DNA of 64,000 nucleotides from Clostridia bacterium (GCA_017475765.1 JAFVEY010000080.1:1-64000), one strand, 5' to 3'. Counted from the stretch's first letter, positions 15,122 through 23,480 are shown. Notes: generated by a model from the letters alone, not told the origin. Program-made: numbers and translations.

Positions 15122-15499
15122 TTGTGTGTAATAATATACCTTAATGAGCATTATGCTATCGGAGGAATTAAAACTGATGCAGGTATCGATCGAGAAATAG
15201 CTTTTGCCGATAAAATAATGCCAATTGTTGAATTTTTCTTCAATCAGGCAAAGAGCAGCCTGTTCATGGATATGCCTGAGCAAAAATTTTATGACAGCTA
15301 TCACTCTTTAACTTCTGAGCTTGCCATACGGGATCTTCCTCCCCATTGCTGCCGCCACACCTATTTTACAAGACTTGCCGCTGAAAATGTACACGAAGCA
15401 GTAATAACTCAAGCCGGAGGGCATAAAGACCTATCTGTAACCATGAACTATATCCATATACCACTCTCCGAAAAACTTGCAGCGGTAAATAAAATCTAG
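15122..15499 (+). pseudogene. Remnant of a tyrosine recombinase (phage integrase)
   Basis: The 125-residue frame preserves only the end of a tyrosine integrase: LPPHCCRHTYFTRLAAENV contains the His-x-x-Arg of the active site, GGHKDLSVTMNYIHI contains the second His and the tyrosine nucleophile. The upstream part with the first catalytic Arg and the core-binding domain is missing, and there is no ribosome site. It lies 145 bases from tRNA-Ser(GCU), a common integration target, so it marks an old, decayed insertion. Confidence 0.8.
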
Positions 15500-15589
15500 T
15501 GAGTAGTATGGTGAGTAATACCGATGAGTAACTGAGTGAGTAATAACTTAATTTTTTTCAAAATTCCCAACCATTATTTCTAAATAAGC

Positions 15590-15641
15590 AAAAAAACAAA
15601 CCGCATGAAAACCAAGCGTAAACTCAGTATTCATGCGGTTT
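15590..15641 (-). terminator. Terminator of the tRNA-Ser genes
   Basis: Arms AAACCGCATGAA (15598-15609) and TTCATGCGGTTT (15630-15641) form a 12-bp stem; on the minus strand it is followed by GTTTTTTT. Confidence 0.85.
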
Positions 15642-15644
15642 AAG

Positions 15645-15731
15645 CGGAGGACAAGGGATTCGAACCCTCGCGCCGGTCTCCCGACCTACTCCCTTAGCAG
15701 GGGAGCCCCTTCACCACTTGGGTAATCCTCC
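15645..15731 (-). tRNA. tRNA-Ser (anticodon GCU)
   Basis: 87-base class II tRNA on the minus strand. The acceptor stem GGAGGAT pairs with GTCCTCC and is followed by discriminator G; the anticodon loop reads CTGCTAA, there is a long variable arm, and the T-loop is GGTTCGAATCC. CCA is not encoded. Confidence 0.95.
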
Positions 15732-15784
15732 AAGGTGAATAAAAAACAATTCCCGATACCCGAAGATATCGGGAATAAATATGG

Positions 15785-15870
15785 CGGAGAGGATGGGATT
15801 CGAACCCATGTGTCCTTTCGGACAAACGGTTTTCAAGACCGCCTCGTTATGACCGCTTCGATACCTCTCC
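15785..15870 (-). tRNA. tRNA-Ser (anticodon UGA)
   Basis: 86-base class II tRNA. Acceptor GGAGAGG pairs with CCTCTCC, the anticodon loop is CTTGAAA, the variable arm is TTTGTCCGAAAGGACAC, and the T-loop GGTTCGAATCC is intact. It lies upstream of tRNA-Ser(GCU) on the same strand and probably shares its transcript. Confidence 0.95.
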
Positions 15871-15875
15871 ATAGT

Positions 15876-15913
15876 TTTTCAAGAACCTTCGCCCTTTTCA
15901 AGAGCCTTCGCCC
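15876..15913. repeat. Two tandem 19-base repeats upstream of tRNA-Ser(UGA)
   Basis: TTTTCAAGAACCTTCGCCC and TTTTCAAGAGCCTTCGCCC follow each other without a gap and differ at one base. They lie directly before the 5' end of the tRNA, in its promoter or leader. Confidence 0.7.
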
Positions 15914-15986
15914 TTGCGACTTCACTATAATACCATATATTCTTTTAAATGTCAAGTATATTTTTATAATTTTTTTCTGGATTCTT

Positions 15987-18623
15987 TTATTGTATCAGCC
16001 CGTATTTGAGTTTTACACGCTCCAGCTTTTTTATGATCGGGTCAGCTCCAATATAAAGAAATACAGCCGTGGATATCCCATGTACAAGATCCATCGGAAA
16101 GCCTGCTATATAATACGCCGCTATATTTTCGGCAGTCGGCTCAATATGCGACATAATCATTGCCGCAGGATCCATAATGCCTCCGTATATCATTACCGCA
16201 CTTAAAAAACCAAAAACAGAAAACGACAGTCTGCTTCTCGGAGCAATACCTCTTCCGAAAATCATCCCCGAAAGAAATCCGATGATTCCCATTGTAAACA
16301 TCTGCCATGGCGTCCAAGGTCCCTGTGCAAAAATAATATTCGACACAAGCATCGTCATTGAACCAATAAGAAATCCTGATTCTGCGCCGAGAGCCGCCCC
16401 TGAAATAATAACCAAAGCAGTCATGGGCTTGAACTGTGGAAACATATAGAACGCTGCCCTTGAAAGAACACAGAGTGCACACATGACGGCTATCAGCACC
16501 AATTCACGAGTCCTGATACGCCGCTTTTCAAATACGGCAAAAAACGGCAGCATACATTCCAGCATGATCAGCAATGAAATAAAAAGATATTTAGCATCCT
16601 TCAGAAAATAGATACCTATAAATATCGTGATCGGAATGGTAATCAATATGGAAGAAAGAGACAGCAATGTGTGAGTGTGAGAATGTTTTATTTTTGCAAT
16701 CCGAATGTTTTTTTGTTTTTTCCTGTCGGCAAGATCCGAAATGATGATTCCTGCTGCCGATAAGAGCATAAGGATATAGGTAATGATTTTATGCTCCCCT
16801 CCATCGGGTAATGGCAGGATATTCAAAACATGGAGTACAGAAAGCAAAAATACTGCAAATGATACTGCCTTCATAAACGGAAAAATATATCCCGGCTTCT
16901 TGTCTTTCTTTTTGTCTTTTTCATCGGGCTGCGCCGGGGCATAGATTTTTTTCAGTAATTCAGTATCCCCGCCTTGATTTTTTTTTGAAATACTCATACC
17001 CAAAGCATAAAGGATATCATCGGCAGTTACCGCTTCTTCAAGAATATCTTTGGACATTCTTCTTGCCGCTGTTGTATAGAAAACATTTTCCGAAAAAAAT
17101 GTATGCGGATTGCTTATGCCGTTCAGCTCTCCTCCGAAAAATAAAGCGCACCTGTCAGCATATTCCGCACAGAAATCCATATCATGGCTTACCATTATGA
17201 TACAGGCTCCGTTAGCGGCAAGCGCCTTTAAAATCGTGCCGATTTCTGTCTTTGACTTTATATCCAGACCCTTTACGGGTTCGTCAAGCAAAAGTATATC
17301 GGGTTTTGTCAGAAGCAGCTTTGCTATGGCGGCTTTTTGCTGCTCTCCGCCGGAAAGATCATAAGGGTGACGGTCAAGCAAACCGTCTATTCCACAAAGC
17401 TTCGATACATTTTTAATCATGCGTTCTCTCTCCCTGACAGGAGCTTGCAAATCAGAAAGGATATCATACAGATCGTCATGCAGAGAATCCTTGACAAATA
17501 ATGCCTGCGGATTCTGCGGCAAAAGTACTGTTTTGAGGTTCTGATCAATAACTGTCTTTCCGATGTACGGCTTATAAATTCCGGCAGCAATATGAAGAAG
17601 AGTCGTTTTTCCAGCGCCATTTCCGCCCAGAACCGAAATCATCTCTCCCCTGTATGCTTTCAGGTCAAGTCCTGACAGAACATCCGGTGAGGATCTGTTA
17701 TACCGGAACCATACGTTTTTCATCTCCAGCAAAGGTTTTTCTGTTTTATCATGCTCTGAAATAGCATAGTTCCGCCGATGAAGCTCTTTATCCCTTACAA
17801 AAGAACGCAGCCATTTTCTGCCGCTGCCGATATCAAGAGGAGCAGCGCCGGACGAATGATCTGCAAGCGTATACACTCTTGTCGGAACGGGAAGTGCAGA
17901 AAACATCGGTTCATCCGATAAAAACAGCTTTGCCGCTGCTTCTTCGGGACTGCTGTCGGATATAATTCTGCCGTCAGACATGACAACAATTCTGTCGCTG
18001 ATTGAATAAACATAATCAAGGGTATGCTCACAGATAATAACAGTCGTTCCCAGTTCCTTGCTGATATGTCTGAGTATACTCACAAATTCGTTTGCAGCGA
18101 TCGGGTCAAGCTGGGATATCGGCTCGTCAAGAATAAGAACTGACGGCTGCATGATCATGACGGATGCCAGATTCAGTATTTGCTTCTGACCTCCCGAAAG
18201 CTCATCTATGCTTTTTTCAAGCCAGCTGTCAATACCGAAAAATGCAGCCATTTCAGCGGTTCGGCGGCGTATGGTTTTGTTGTCAAGACCGAGATTTTCA
18301 AGTCCGAAAGCAAGCTCGTGCCATACCTTATCAGTAACGCTCTGATGATCGGGCGACTGCATGACAAAGCCTATTTTTATTGCCTGCTCCAGCAGCTCGG
18401 TTTCGTCAACAGGCTTTCCGCAGAAATAAACTGTCCCACTTATCTCACCGTGCGGTCTTAACGAGGTTTTCAGCTGACGGAGAAGCGTACTTTTTCCGCA
18501 GCCCGACAAACCGCATATCATCACAAATTCACCCTCGTTAACCGATAAATTGATATTTTTCAGCGCCTTTTCTTTGGCAGCGGGATAGGAAAAGCTCAGA
18601 TCCCTGACCGAATAGATTTCCAT
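15987..18623 (-). CDS. ECF transporter fusion: two EcfA-type ATPases plus S component
   Basis: 878 aa. ATPase 1 (about 1-235) has Walker A GLSGCGKST, signature ELSGGQKQ and Walker B VLILDEP. ATPase 2 (about 298-530) has Walker A GGNGAGKTT, signature LSGGEQQK and Walker B ILLLDEP. A basic linker with four or so membrane helices follows (about 575-690), then an ECF S-component-like membrane domain (about 700-870) with GPWTPWQMFTMG. Normally A, A' and S are separate chains; here they are one. With EcfT just upstream (28-base overlap) and a cobalamin riboswitch at the head of the locus, the substrate is inferred to be a corrinoid. Confidence 0.88.
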   Translation of the reverse strand: MEIYSVRDLSFSYPAAKEKALKNINLSVNEGEFVMICGLSGCGKSTLLRQLKTSLRPHGEISGTVYFCGKPVDETELLEQAIKIGFVMQSPDHQSVTDKVWHELAFGLENLGLDNKTIRRRTAEMAAFFGIDSWLEKSIDELSGGQKQILNLASVMIMQPSVLILDEPISQLDPIAANEFVSILRHISKELGTTVIICEHTLDYVYSISDRIVVMSDGRIISDSSPEEAAAKLFLSDEPMFSALPVPTRVYTLADHSSGAAPLDIGSGRKWLRSFVRDKELHRRNYAISEHDKTEKPLLEMKNVWFRYNRSSPDVLSGLDLKAYRGEMISVLGGNGAGKTTLLHIAAGIYKPYIGKTVIDQNLKTVLLPQNPQALFVKDSLHDDLYDILSDLQAPVRERERMIKNVSKLCGIDGLLDRHPYDLSGGEQQKAAIAKLLLTKPDILLLDEPVKGLDIKSKTEIGTILKALAANGACIIMVSHDMDFCAEYADRCALFFGGELNGISNPHTFFSENVFYTTAARRMSKDILEEAVTADDILYALGMSISKKNQGGDTELLKKIYAPAQPDEKDKKKDKKPGYIFPFMKAVSFAVFLLSVLHVLNILPLPDGGEHKIITYILMLLSAAGIIISDLADRKKQKNIRIAKIKHSHTHTLLSLSSILITIPITIFIGIYFLKDAKYLFISLLIMLECMLPFFAVFEKRRIRTRELVLIAVMCALCVLSRAAFYMFPQFKPMTALVIISGAALGAESGFLIGSMTMLVSNIIFAQGPWTPWQMFTMGIIGFLSGMIFGRGIAPRSRLSFSVFGFLSAVMIYGGIMDPAAMIMSHIEPTAENIAAYYIAGFPMDLVHGISTAVFLYIGADPIIKKLERVKLKYGLIQ

Positions 18624-19486
18624 TTTCCTGCCTCCCTCACATCAATTATAAACGGCATGAAGCATAATATCAGAAATGCTGTGTAAATCCCAACCGTATA
18701 AAGATCAAAAAAGGATATGTCAAACATCGGATAATAGCTGTATTCTGCCGCTCCGTAAATATAAGCTGCCAAAATATAAATGTCAAAAGCCAGAACCGTA
18801 ATGATAAACAGAATATCGGACGGCTTTATCTTAAAAACCGAATAGGATGTCCGCTTATGCAGACCATATCCCCTGCTGTTCATGGAATCCGCCGTATCTA
18901 TGGAATTTTCCATCGCCCACTGCAGCATGGAGGAAAATATTTTCACTCCGTTTTTGATGCGCCTGATCATGTTTCCTTTTGAACCCTCTCGGACTAACGT
19001 CTGCTGAGCCGCTCTGACGATCCTGAGCTGTGCTTTGAATTTTGAGAAAAAACGGAGGATCATAGATATCAGAAGTGCAGTACGGGGCGACAATCTTCCG
19101 AAAAGGTATATCACTCTGTCCGAAGTAAAGATACCGTTGACGGCATAAAACCATTTCAGCGTACATGACATGAGAAGTGCCGCCGCTATGCCGAAGATGA
19201 CGGATTCAAGCGTAAACGGATTTCCGTCCGGCAAATAGCTTAAAATCGTGATTCCGCCATGACTGACAAGGGGATTGATCAATATTATCATTAAGGATGT
19301 CGGAAGCGTCAGCCTGAGCGTATTCAGATATCCTGAAATGCCGCCGGTGAAAACAACGTAGAGTGAGCCTGCCGCAAGCGATATCAGCAGAATGATCGGG
19401 TGCATGATAAACATGGTAAATGAAATCACCGAAGCAAAAAACAGAAACTGTGATATCGGGTGATAGGTATTGAATCCGTTTTTCAT
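18596..19486 (-). CDS. ecfT: ECF transporter membrane component EcfT
   Basis: About 296 aa. Start at 19486 (MKNGFNTYHPISQFL), chosen because GGAGATT lies nine bases upstream and the preceding gene ends five bases away. Five to six membrane helices surround the cytoplasmic coupling helices; the second coupling motif is visible as DSMNSRGYG, the usual A/S-R-G motif that docks into the ATPases, and the first lies around IVRAAQQTL. It couples the two ATPase domains encoded by the next gene to the S domain. A long C-terminal hydrophobic part is retained. Confidence 0.9.
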   Translation of the reverse strand: MKNGFNTYHPISQFLFFASVISFTMFIMHPIILLISLAAGSLYVVFTGGISGYLNTLRLTLPTSLMIILINPLVSHGGITILSYLPDGNPFTLESVIFGIAAALLMSCTLKWFYAVNGIFTSDRVIYLFGRLSPRTALLISMILRFFSKFKAQLRIVRAAQQTLVREGSKGNMIRRIKNGVKIFSSMLQWAMENSIDTADSMNSRGYGLHKRTSYSVFKIKPSDILFIITVLAFDIYILAAYIYGAAEYSYYPMFDISFFDLYTVGIYTAFLILCFMPFIIDVREAGKWKSIRSGI

Positions 19487-19490
19487 GGCT

Positions 19491-20453
19491 TTAATCTCCA
19501 TAATAATAATTGCCGATATCGCTTCCAAGATCACAGCTGTACTGCCATGAAATCCTGTCGCCGTCCGCCACCATACAATCGGAGCAGCCGACATTTTTGA
19601 AATCTCCGTTTACGCTGTACATCCAGCCTGAAACGCTGCCGCAGTCAAATTCATAAAGATTATTGATTCCTTCGATATATGCCCCTCCCGTGAGAGGAAT
19701 GATCGAAAATTCGAGATGGATTTTATGCTCTGTGCAGACTCTTTTCAGAACATCAAAAACACTTTCCCCCTCCGAAAAGCTGACATCGGTATCACGGATG
19801 ATGATACCGTCCCCCGGCAGAAGAGAACGCTTTTTTTCATTAAGTGCTTCGTTTTTCAGAGCTGTTTCGCAGGATATGAATATTGTACAGGTGTGCTGAC
19901 CGACAGGAGCAGCCGATTCGGACTTGCTTTTTTCCTCCGGCACATATAATGAAGCCGCAGAAACTTCCGCTGTCGGTGATGATACAGTCTGATGAGAGCT
20001 TTCCTCCTGCGGCTGCGAGGATACTGACGGTGCTTTTGACAATTCTGTCCTTCGGCTTTCCTCCGATTGCCGGGATGAAGTTGTTTCGCTGACAAGGCTG
20101 GTTTGAGCAAAGGAGGACTGTTCCTGCGGATTTTCTGCTGACAGTTCCGAAAACTGACTGATTTCATCAACGGAAGTATGGCTTTCTGAAAGCTCCCCAT
20201 TTTCCGACGGTTCAGACGATGACAGTTCCGACGAAGATAGAGACTGGTATGATGTACTTTTTTCAGAAACGGCATCCGATTGCTGTTCATGGGAAATTGG
20301 TTCGGATGAGGAAGAATGGATTTGAGTCGGTTCCTGCCGGACAGTATCGTTACCAAAAGGCACTCCCCCGACAAAAAAAGCTGCCGTGAGGGTGATCACG
20401 ATTACCAATGCAATGATAATTTTATTTTTATGTTCATACAACCGTTGTTTCAT
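19491..20453 (-). CDS. Surface DUF4430 protein with Ser/Glu-rich stalk
   Basis: 320 aa from ATG at 20453 (AAAGGATC upstream). One N-terminal membrane anchor (about 11-30) leads into a very Ser/Glu/Gln-rich stalk (about 45-195). The C-terminal DUF4430 domain (about 205-318) has the typical GESVFDVLKRVC, GWMYSVNGDF and DGDRISWQYSCDLGSDIG segments. This domain is the beta domain of transcobalamin and intrinsic factor. Six cysteines lie in this domain and may pair outside the cell. It probably passes corrinoid to the ECF complex encoded next. Confidence 0.85.
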   Translation of the reverse strand: MKQRLYEHKNKIIIALVIVITLTAAFFVGGVPFGNDTVRQEPTQIHSSSSEPISHEQQSDAVSEKSTSYQSLSSSELSSSEPSENGELSESHTSVDEISQFSELSAENPQEQSSFAQTSLVSETTSSRQSEESRRTELSKAPSVSSQPQEESSHQTVSSPTAEVSAASLYVPEEKSKSESAAPVGQHTCTIFISCETALKNEALNEKKRSLLPGDGIIIRDTDVSFSEGESVFDVLKRVCTEHKIHLEFSIIPLTGGAYIEGINNLYEFDCGSVSGWMYSVNGDFKNVGCSDCMVADGDRISWQYSCDLGSDIGNYYYGD

Positions 20454-20475
20454 AATGATCCTTTCAAGGCACAAA

Positions 20476-20500
20476 GGCTGCTCTGTATTACAGAACAGCC
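20476..20500 (-). other. Intercistronic hairpin between the two DUF4430 genes
   Basis: Arms GGCTGCTCTGT (20476-20486) and ACAGAACAGCC (20490-20500) give an 11-bp stem with one mismatch, followed on the minus strand by TTTGTG. Probably a partial terminator or processing site that lowers expression of the downstream transporter genes. Confidence 0.6.
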
Positions 20501-20525
20501 CCTGAGTCATAGTTATACCGTATGA

Positions 20526-22547
20526 TTAATCTTCGGATTTCTTTTTTCTCAAAGCAAATGTTGCAGCAGAAGAAAGAACAGCCATGATGATAATAAAGCC
20601 TGTGGAATCGCTGTCGCCTGTCGGTACAGCATCACTATTGCTGTTACTATCACTATTATTATTGTTATTACTGTTATTATTGTTATTACTGTTATTGCTG
20701 TCAACAGTACCTGCAGGATTCGTATGATTGCTGACAGGATTATCGGGTGTTTCAGGAGTATTATCGGAATCGTTTGCGGCAAACACATCGCTCATATCAT
20801 AAAGAGCGGTTTTACCCTCCAGAAAACGGCTGTAAGCGCAAAGTGCATAATATGCCTGATTATTGGCGTACTTGTTAAAGGATTCGCCTGCGGCATGAGA
20901 AAAGCCCTTATCTTCGCTGATGTAGAAAAACTTAAGACCGTCAAGAGCGCTTCCGTTTGATTTTACAAATCTTTCATCCTTATCGGCATCAATTCCGAGA
21001 GCAGAAAGCGCTGTTACTACCTGAGCAGAACATTCGCTGTTGGCAGCACCGTAAGATGTATATGTACCGTCCTCATTCTGAACGGATGAAAGAAGGTCGA
21101 TCGCCTTATCCACAGCGATTTTCACCTTTTCATTGCTGTCATAGTAAGGAGCAAGTGCTTCGATCACCATACCGGTAAGGTCAGGCTCTGCGATATCCCC
21201 GTAGAATGTCCAGCCGCCGTCAGGGAGCTGTGCGGAAAGAAGCTCATCAATGAGCTTTTCACGGGTCGTCTGGTTTTCCTCATCCTCTGCCTTAGCTATT
21301 TCATAATTGTTAGTATCAAGTGCGATAAGAGAGAATATGGTTCCGTTGATGCCCTGTCTTGTAACATAATCAAAATCAGCAAAGGGAGCTGTGAGATCCT
21401 TTCCGGCAAAATCGGAAGCGTCTATACCGAGAGCAGTAAGAGCAATGGTAAATCTTGCGCTGTCGGTTGCCTTTGTCAGCTCGTTATCCTTAAGATATTC
21501 CTCTGCGCTTGCAATATAGGCAGCTTTTGCGGACTCATCAAGTTTTCCGAGTCTGGCAAGCATCAGAACTTCCCATTCATTACCTGCTGAGGCATAATTT
21601 TCATTGGATGTTACCTGCTCTGTGACAGAAGCAATGATCTCCTCAAGGCTGATATCCTTATTCGGATTTTCTGTCGGCTTTGCAGGGTTATCATCTGGCT
21701 TTGACGGAGTCACATCAGGATTTTCCGCCGGATCTGCGGAAGCAATATCGACTGTGAGCTTATATACACTTTCCTTAACGCCGTCAGACACATACTGCCA
21801 ATTGCTGTTTCCCACACCTATGTAAATGACATCGCCGTTGGAGACGGGAATTTCTCTTGTGCTTTTATAATTAGATGCTTCACCCGGCGTATAGCTGTTT
21901 TTATAGATCTGATATTTAAAATTCTTATTTTCGGCAGCAGGAACAACATAAACTGAATCTGTATTTTCAGGGAGCTTCAATGTATACTCTGTCAGCTCCG
22001 GCTTGAATTCAGGCTCAAGCTCTCCTGTTACATCTATGGATTTCAGCGCTGTGCTTGTTCCGTAAAAATCCATGCCGAGATCCGCTCCCATATTCAGCGA
22101 ATATGAAATAATTAGCTCGTCACCGTCCGAAAGGGATCCGTCCTGCACAGAAAAGCTGCCCACTCCGTTATTGCCGTACCAATCGTCAACGGCAAACATC
22201 CAGCCGGGATACATACTGCCTTCCAGTTGATCACCGGCTCCCGATACAAGACCGTTTACCTCGGATATATAAGCTCCGTACTCACTCTCCCCGATCGGAT
22301 CGGCATAACCCTTACCTGTTACCGCAGCCGAAATGATGTCTGCCGCCGTTGAATCGGAATTGATATCCACCCATTCATCGACAAGCGTTCCGTCCCATGC
22401 TGCACCATCCGATACAGAGTAGGTATTGTTTTCAACAATGACCCTTACCTGTCCCTTTTCCTCCGCAGCAGATACGCCCAGCGGCAAAGCCGCCGATATC
22501 AGAACTGCCGAAAGAAGGCATGATAAAATTTTTGAACCTGTTTTCAT
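20526..22547 (-). CDS. Wall-anchored transcobalamin-like protein (DUF4430 + alpha/alpha barrel)
   Basis: 673 aa. Signal peptide (1-27), then DUF4430 (about 32-160; GWMFAVDDWYGNNGVG and YSLNMGADLG), a cadherin-like beta-sandwich (about 170-265), a linker, and a helical domain with prenyltransferase-type repeats (about 295-580; QLPDGGWTFYGD and QNEDGTYTSYGA). An Asn/Ser-rich stalk ends in VPTGD plus a membrane helix and KKK, a sortase-type anchor. Human intrinsic factor combines the same two domains in the opposite order. With the upstream cobalamin riboswitch and downstream ECF genes this is inferred to capture corrinoids at the cell surface. AGGAGG lies eight bases before the ATG. Confidence 0.87.
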   Translation of the reverse strand: MKTGSKILSCLLSAVLISAALPLGVSAAEEKGQVRVIVENNTYSVSDGAAWDGTLVDEWVDINSDSTAADIISAAVTGKGYADPIGESEYGAYISEVNGLVSGAGDQLEGSMYPGWMFAVDDWYGNNGVGSFSVQDGSLSDGDELIISYSLNMGADLGMDFYGTSTALKSIDVTGELEPEFKPELTEYTLKLPENTDSVYVVPAAENKNFKYQIYKNSYTPGEASNYKSTREIPVSNGDVIYIGVGNSNWQYVSDGVKESVYKLTVDIASADPAENPDVTPSKPDDNPAKPTENPNKDISLEEIIASVTEQVTSNENYASAGNEWEVLMLARLGKLDESAKAAYIASAEEYLKDNELTKATDSARFTIALTALGIDASDFAGKDLTAPFADFDYVTRQGINGTIFSLIALDTNNYEIAKAEDEENQTTREKLIDELLSAQLPDGGWTFYGDIAEPDLTGMVIEALAPYYDSNEKVKIAVDKAIDLLSSVQNEDGTYTSYGAANSECSAQVVTALSALGIDADKDERFVKSNGSALDGLKFFYISEDKGFSHAAGESFNKYANNQAYYALCAYSRFLEGKTALYDMSDVFAANDSDNTPETPDNPVSNHTNPAGTVDSNNSNNNNNSNNNNNSDSNSNSDAVPTGDSDSTGFIIIMAVLSSAATFALRKKKSED

Positions 22548-22849
22548 TTTCTTTCCTCCTGTTCTTCTTTCAAAGAAGCATTTTCCGATGTAACGGCTTC
22601 TGGCTTTTTGGCGAGTTTTCTGCGTTTTCGGCTTTTTTCACGCTTTATGCGGCTTTTATCCTTTGCGCTGAGCTTCGGCGGTTCTTTCAGACCGGCGGCT
22701 TCCAGCGCTCTGGGCCAAGGACCGAGCTTCTGTTTGTTAAAGCATACCGTTTCACTATCAAAATCACTTCTTTTCGGAGGTCTGCCGAGCTGAGAAGCCT
22801 TTGTCTTAAGCAGAGCAACGGCATATTCTTTTTTTTCAGACTTTTCCAT
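22544..22849 (-). CDS. Small basic protein with HNH-endonuclease-associated repeat
   Basis: 101 aa. Residues about 8-55 match the homing-endonuclease-associated repeat (a small DNA-binding helical unit): AVALLKTKASQLGRPPKRSDF and GPWPRALEAAGL. The rest is a very basic KSRKRRKLAKK tail. No HNH catalytic motif is present. It is the first gene behind the riboswitch terminator and overlaps the next gene by four bases. The ribosome site is weak. A regulatory DNA- or RNA-binding role is possible but unproven. Confidence 0.7.
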   Translation of the reverse strand: MEKSEKKEYAVALLKTKASQLGRPPKRSDFDSETVCFNKQKLGPWPRALEAAGLKEPPKLSAKDKSRIKREKSRKRRKLAKKPEAVTSENASLKEEQEERK

Positions 22850-22862
22850 TTGCTGTCACCAT

Positions 22863-22896
22863 AAAAAATGCTTTCTTTGCAGTCAACAAAGAAAGC
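22863..22896 (-). terminator. Riboswitch-linked intrinsic terminator
   Basis: Ten-bp stem GCTTTCTTTG (22870-22879) with CAAAGAAAGC (22887-22896), followed on the minus strand by ATTTTTT. It lies between the cobalamin aptamer and the first gene, so it is the likely off-switch of the locus. Confidence 0.88.
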
Positions 22897-22999
22897 GCAA
22901 CTGATCAACAAAACCAAACCATGCCGAAAAGGGTACAATCCGACACAGCGTCTATGACCGGCTGCACCTCTTCATCGTCCAAGCTTGCATCGCCTTGAA

Positions 23000-23110
23000 A
23001 TGCGGGAGTATTCTGACTTATGGTTGAGACCAATCACAGTAATGACGGTTGTTCCGGAATCGCACCGAATTCCCAATTACCTACCGGGCATAGCCTTTCG
23101 CACCGCATAT
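23000..23110 (-). promoter_or_regulatory. Cobalamin riboswitch aptamer
   Basis: The minus strand shows the conserved order of a B12 riboswitch: GCGGTGCGAAAGGC, then TTGGGAATTCGGTGCGATTCC, GGAACAACCGTCATTACTGTGA, and AAGTCAGAATACTCCCGC. The ends ATGCGG and CCGCAT pair as P1. The region 22897-22999 is the expression platform that leads to the terminator at 22863-22896. High cobalamin should favour termination and switch off the uptake genes. Confidence 0.92.
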
Positions 23111-23132
23111 CGGCAAATATTAAGTTATATAA

Positions 23133-23161
23133 ACTATAACAGATTTTATCTGTCCTGTCAA
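23133..23161 (-). promoter_or_regulatory. Promoter of the corrinoid-uptake locus
   Basis: Minus strand TTGACA (23161-23156), 17 bases, TATAGT (23138-23133), just before the riboswitch. The -35 box is immediately adjacent to the stop of the bofA-like gene. Confidence 0.85.
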
Positions 23162-23163
23162 GC

Positions 23164-23424
23164 CTAAAGTATTCTTTGAAGGATAAGCAGACAGGTGACG
23201 CCCGGTATTCCCAGAACCGCAGAAGTCGATAATGTGAGCGGACTCACAGGTATGGCTACTGCCGTCAATCCCGAAGCCAGATTCACGCATATCAAAGCGG
23301 CGATTCCGGGGATAAGCGACAGCACCGCCGACCGTACAGGATGATTTGAACGCATGATTGCATGAACTATCACTAATGTCAGAAAAATAACCGCACCTAT
23401 TGCAGGTATGACCCAGTCCTCCAT
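23164..23424 (-). CDS. bofA: BofA-like pro-sigma-K processing regulator
   Basis: 86 aa with two membrane segments. The second half, SLIPGIAALICVNLASG followed by VAIPVSPLTLSTSAVLGIPGV, fits the BofA pattern (NxxG, IPVN-like, GxxGIPGV). BofA holds the SpoIVFB protease inactive until late sporulation, thereby timing pro-sigma-K processing. Here the typical Asn of IPVN is replaced by Ser, so the match is good but not perfect. The clc terminator stem contains AAGGGG, which may serve as its ribosome site. Confidence 0.65.
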   Translation of the reverse strand: MEDWVIPAIGAVIFLTLVIVHAIMRSNHPVRSAVLSLIPGIAALICVNLASGLTAVAIPVSPLTLSTSAVLGIPGVTCLLILQRIL

Positions 23425-23479
23425 AAAAAAAGCATCCCCTTCTGTTTCAGTAGTATCAGCTTATGAAACAAAAGGGGGC
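23425..23479 (-). terminator. Terminator after the clc gene
   Basis: Arms CCCCTTCTGTTTCA (23436-23449) and TGAAACAAAAGGGG (23464-23477) form a 14-bp stem with one mismatch, followed on the minus strand by TTTTTTT. It abuts the start codon of the bofA-like gene. Confidence 0.85.
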
Positions 23480-23480
23480 A

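Noticed and set aside
15735..16205. 156-codon plus-strand frame containing GGEDGIRTHVS
   Set aside because: The frame reads through the complement of tRNA-Ser(UGA) and into the antisense of the ECF fusion gene; it has no ribosome site and this peptide is a known artefact of translated tRNA-Ser genes.
20563..20720. Low-complexity Asn/Ser codon repeat as a phase-variable tract
   Set aside because: The repeats are in-frame triplets encoding the stalk of a surface protein, so slippage would change length without switching the frame.
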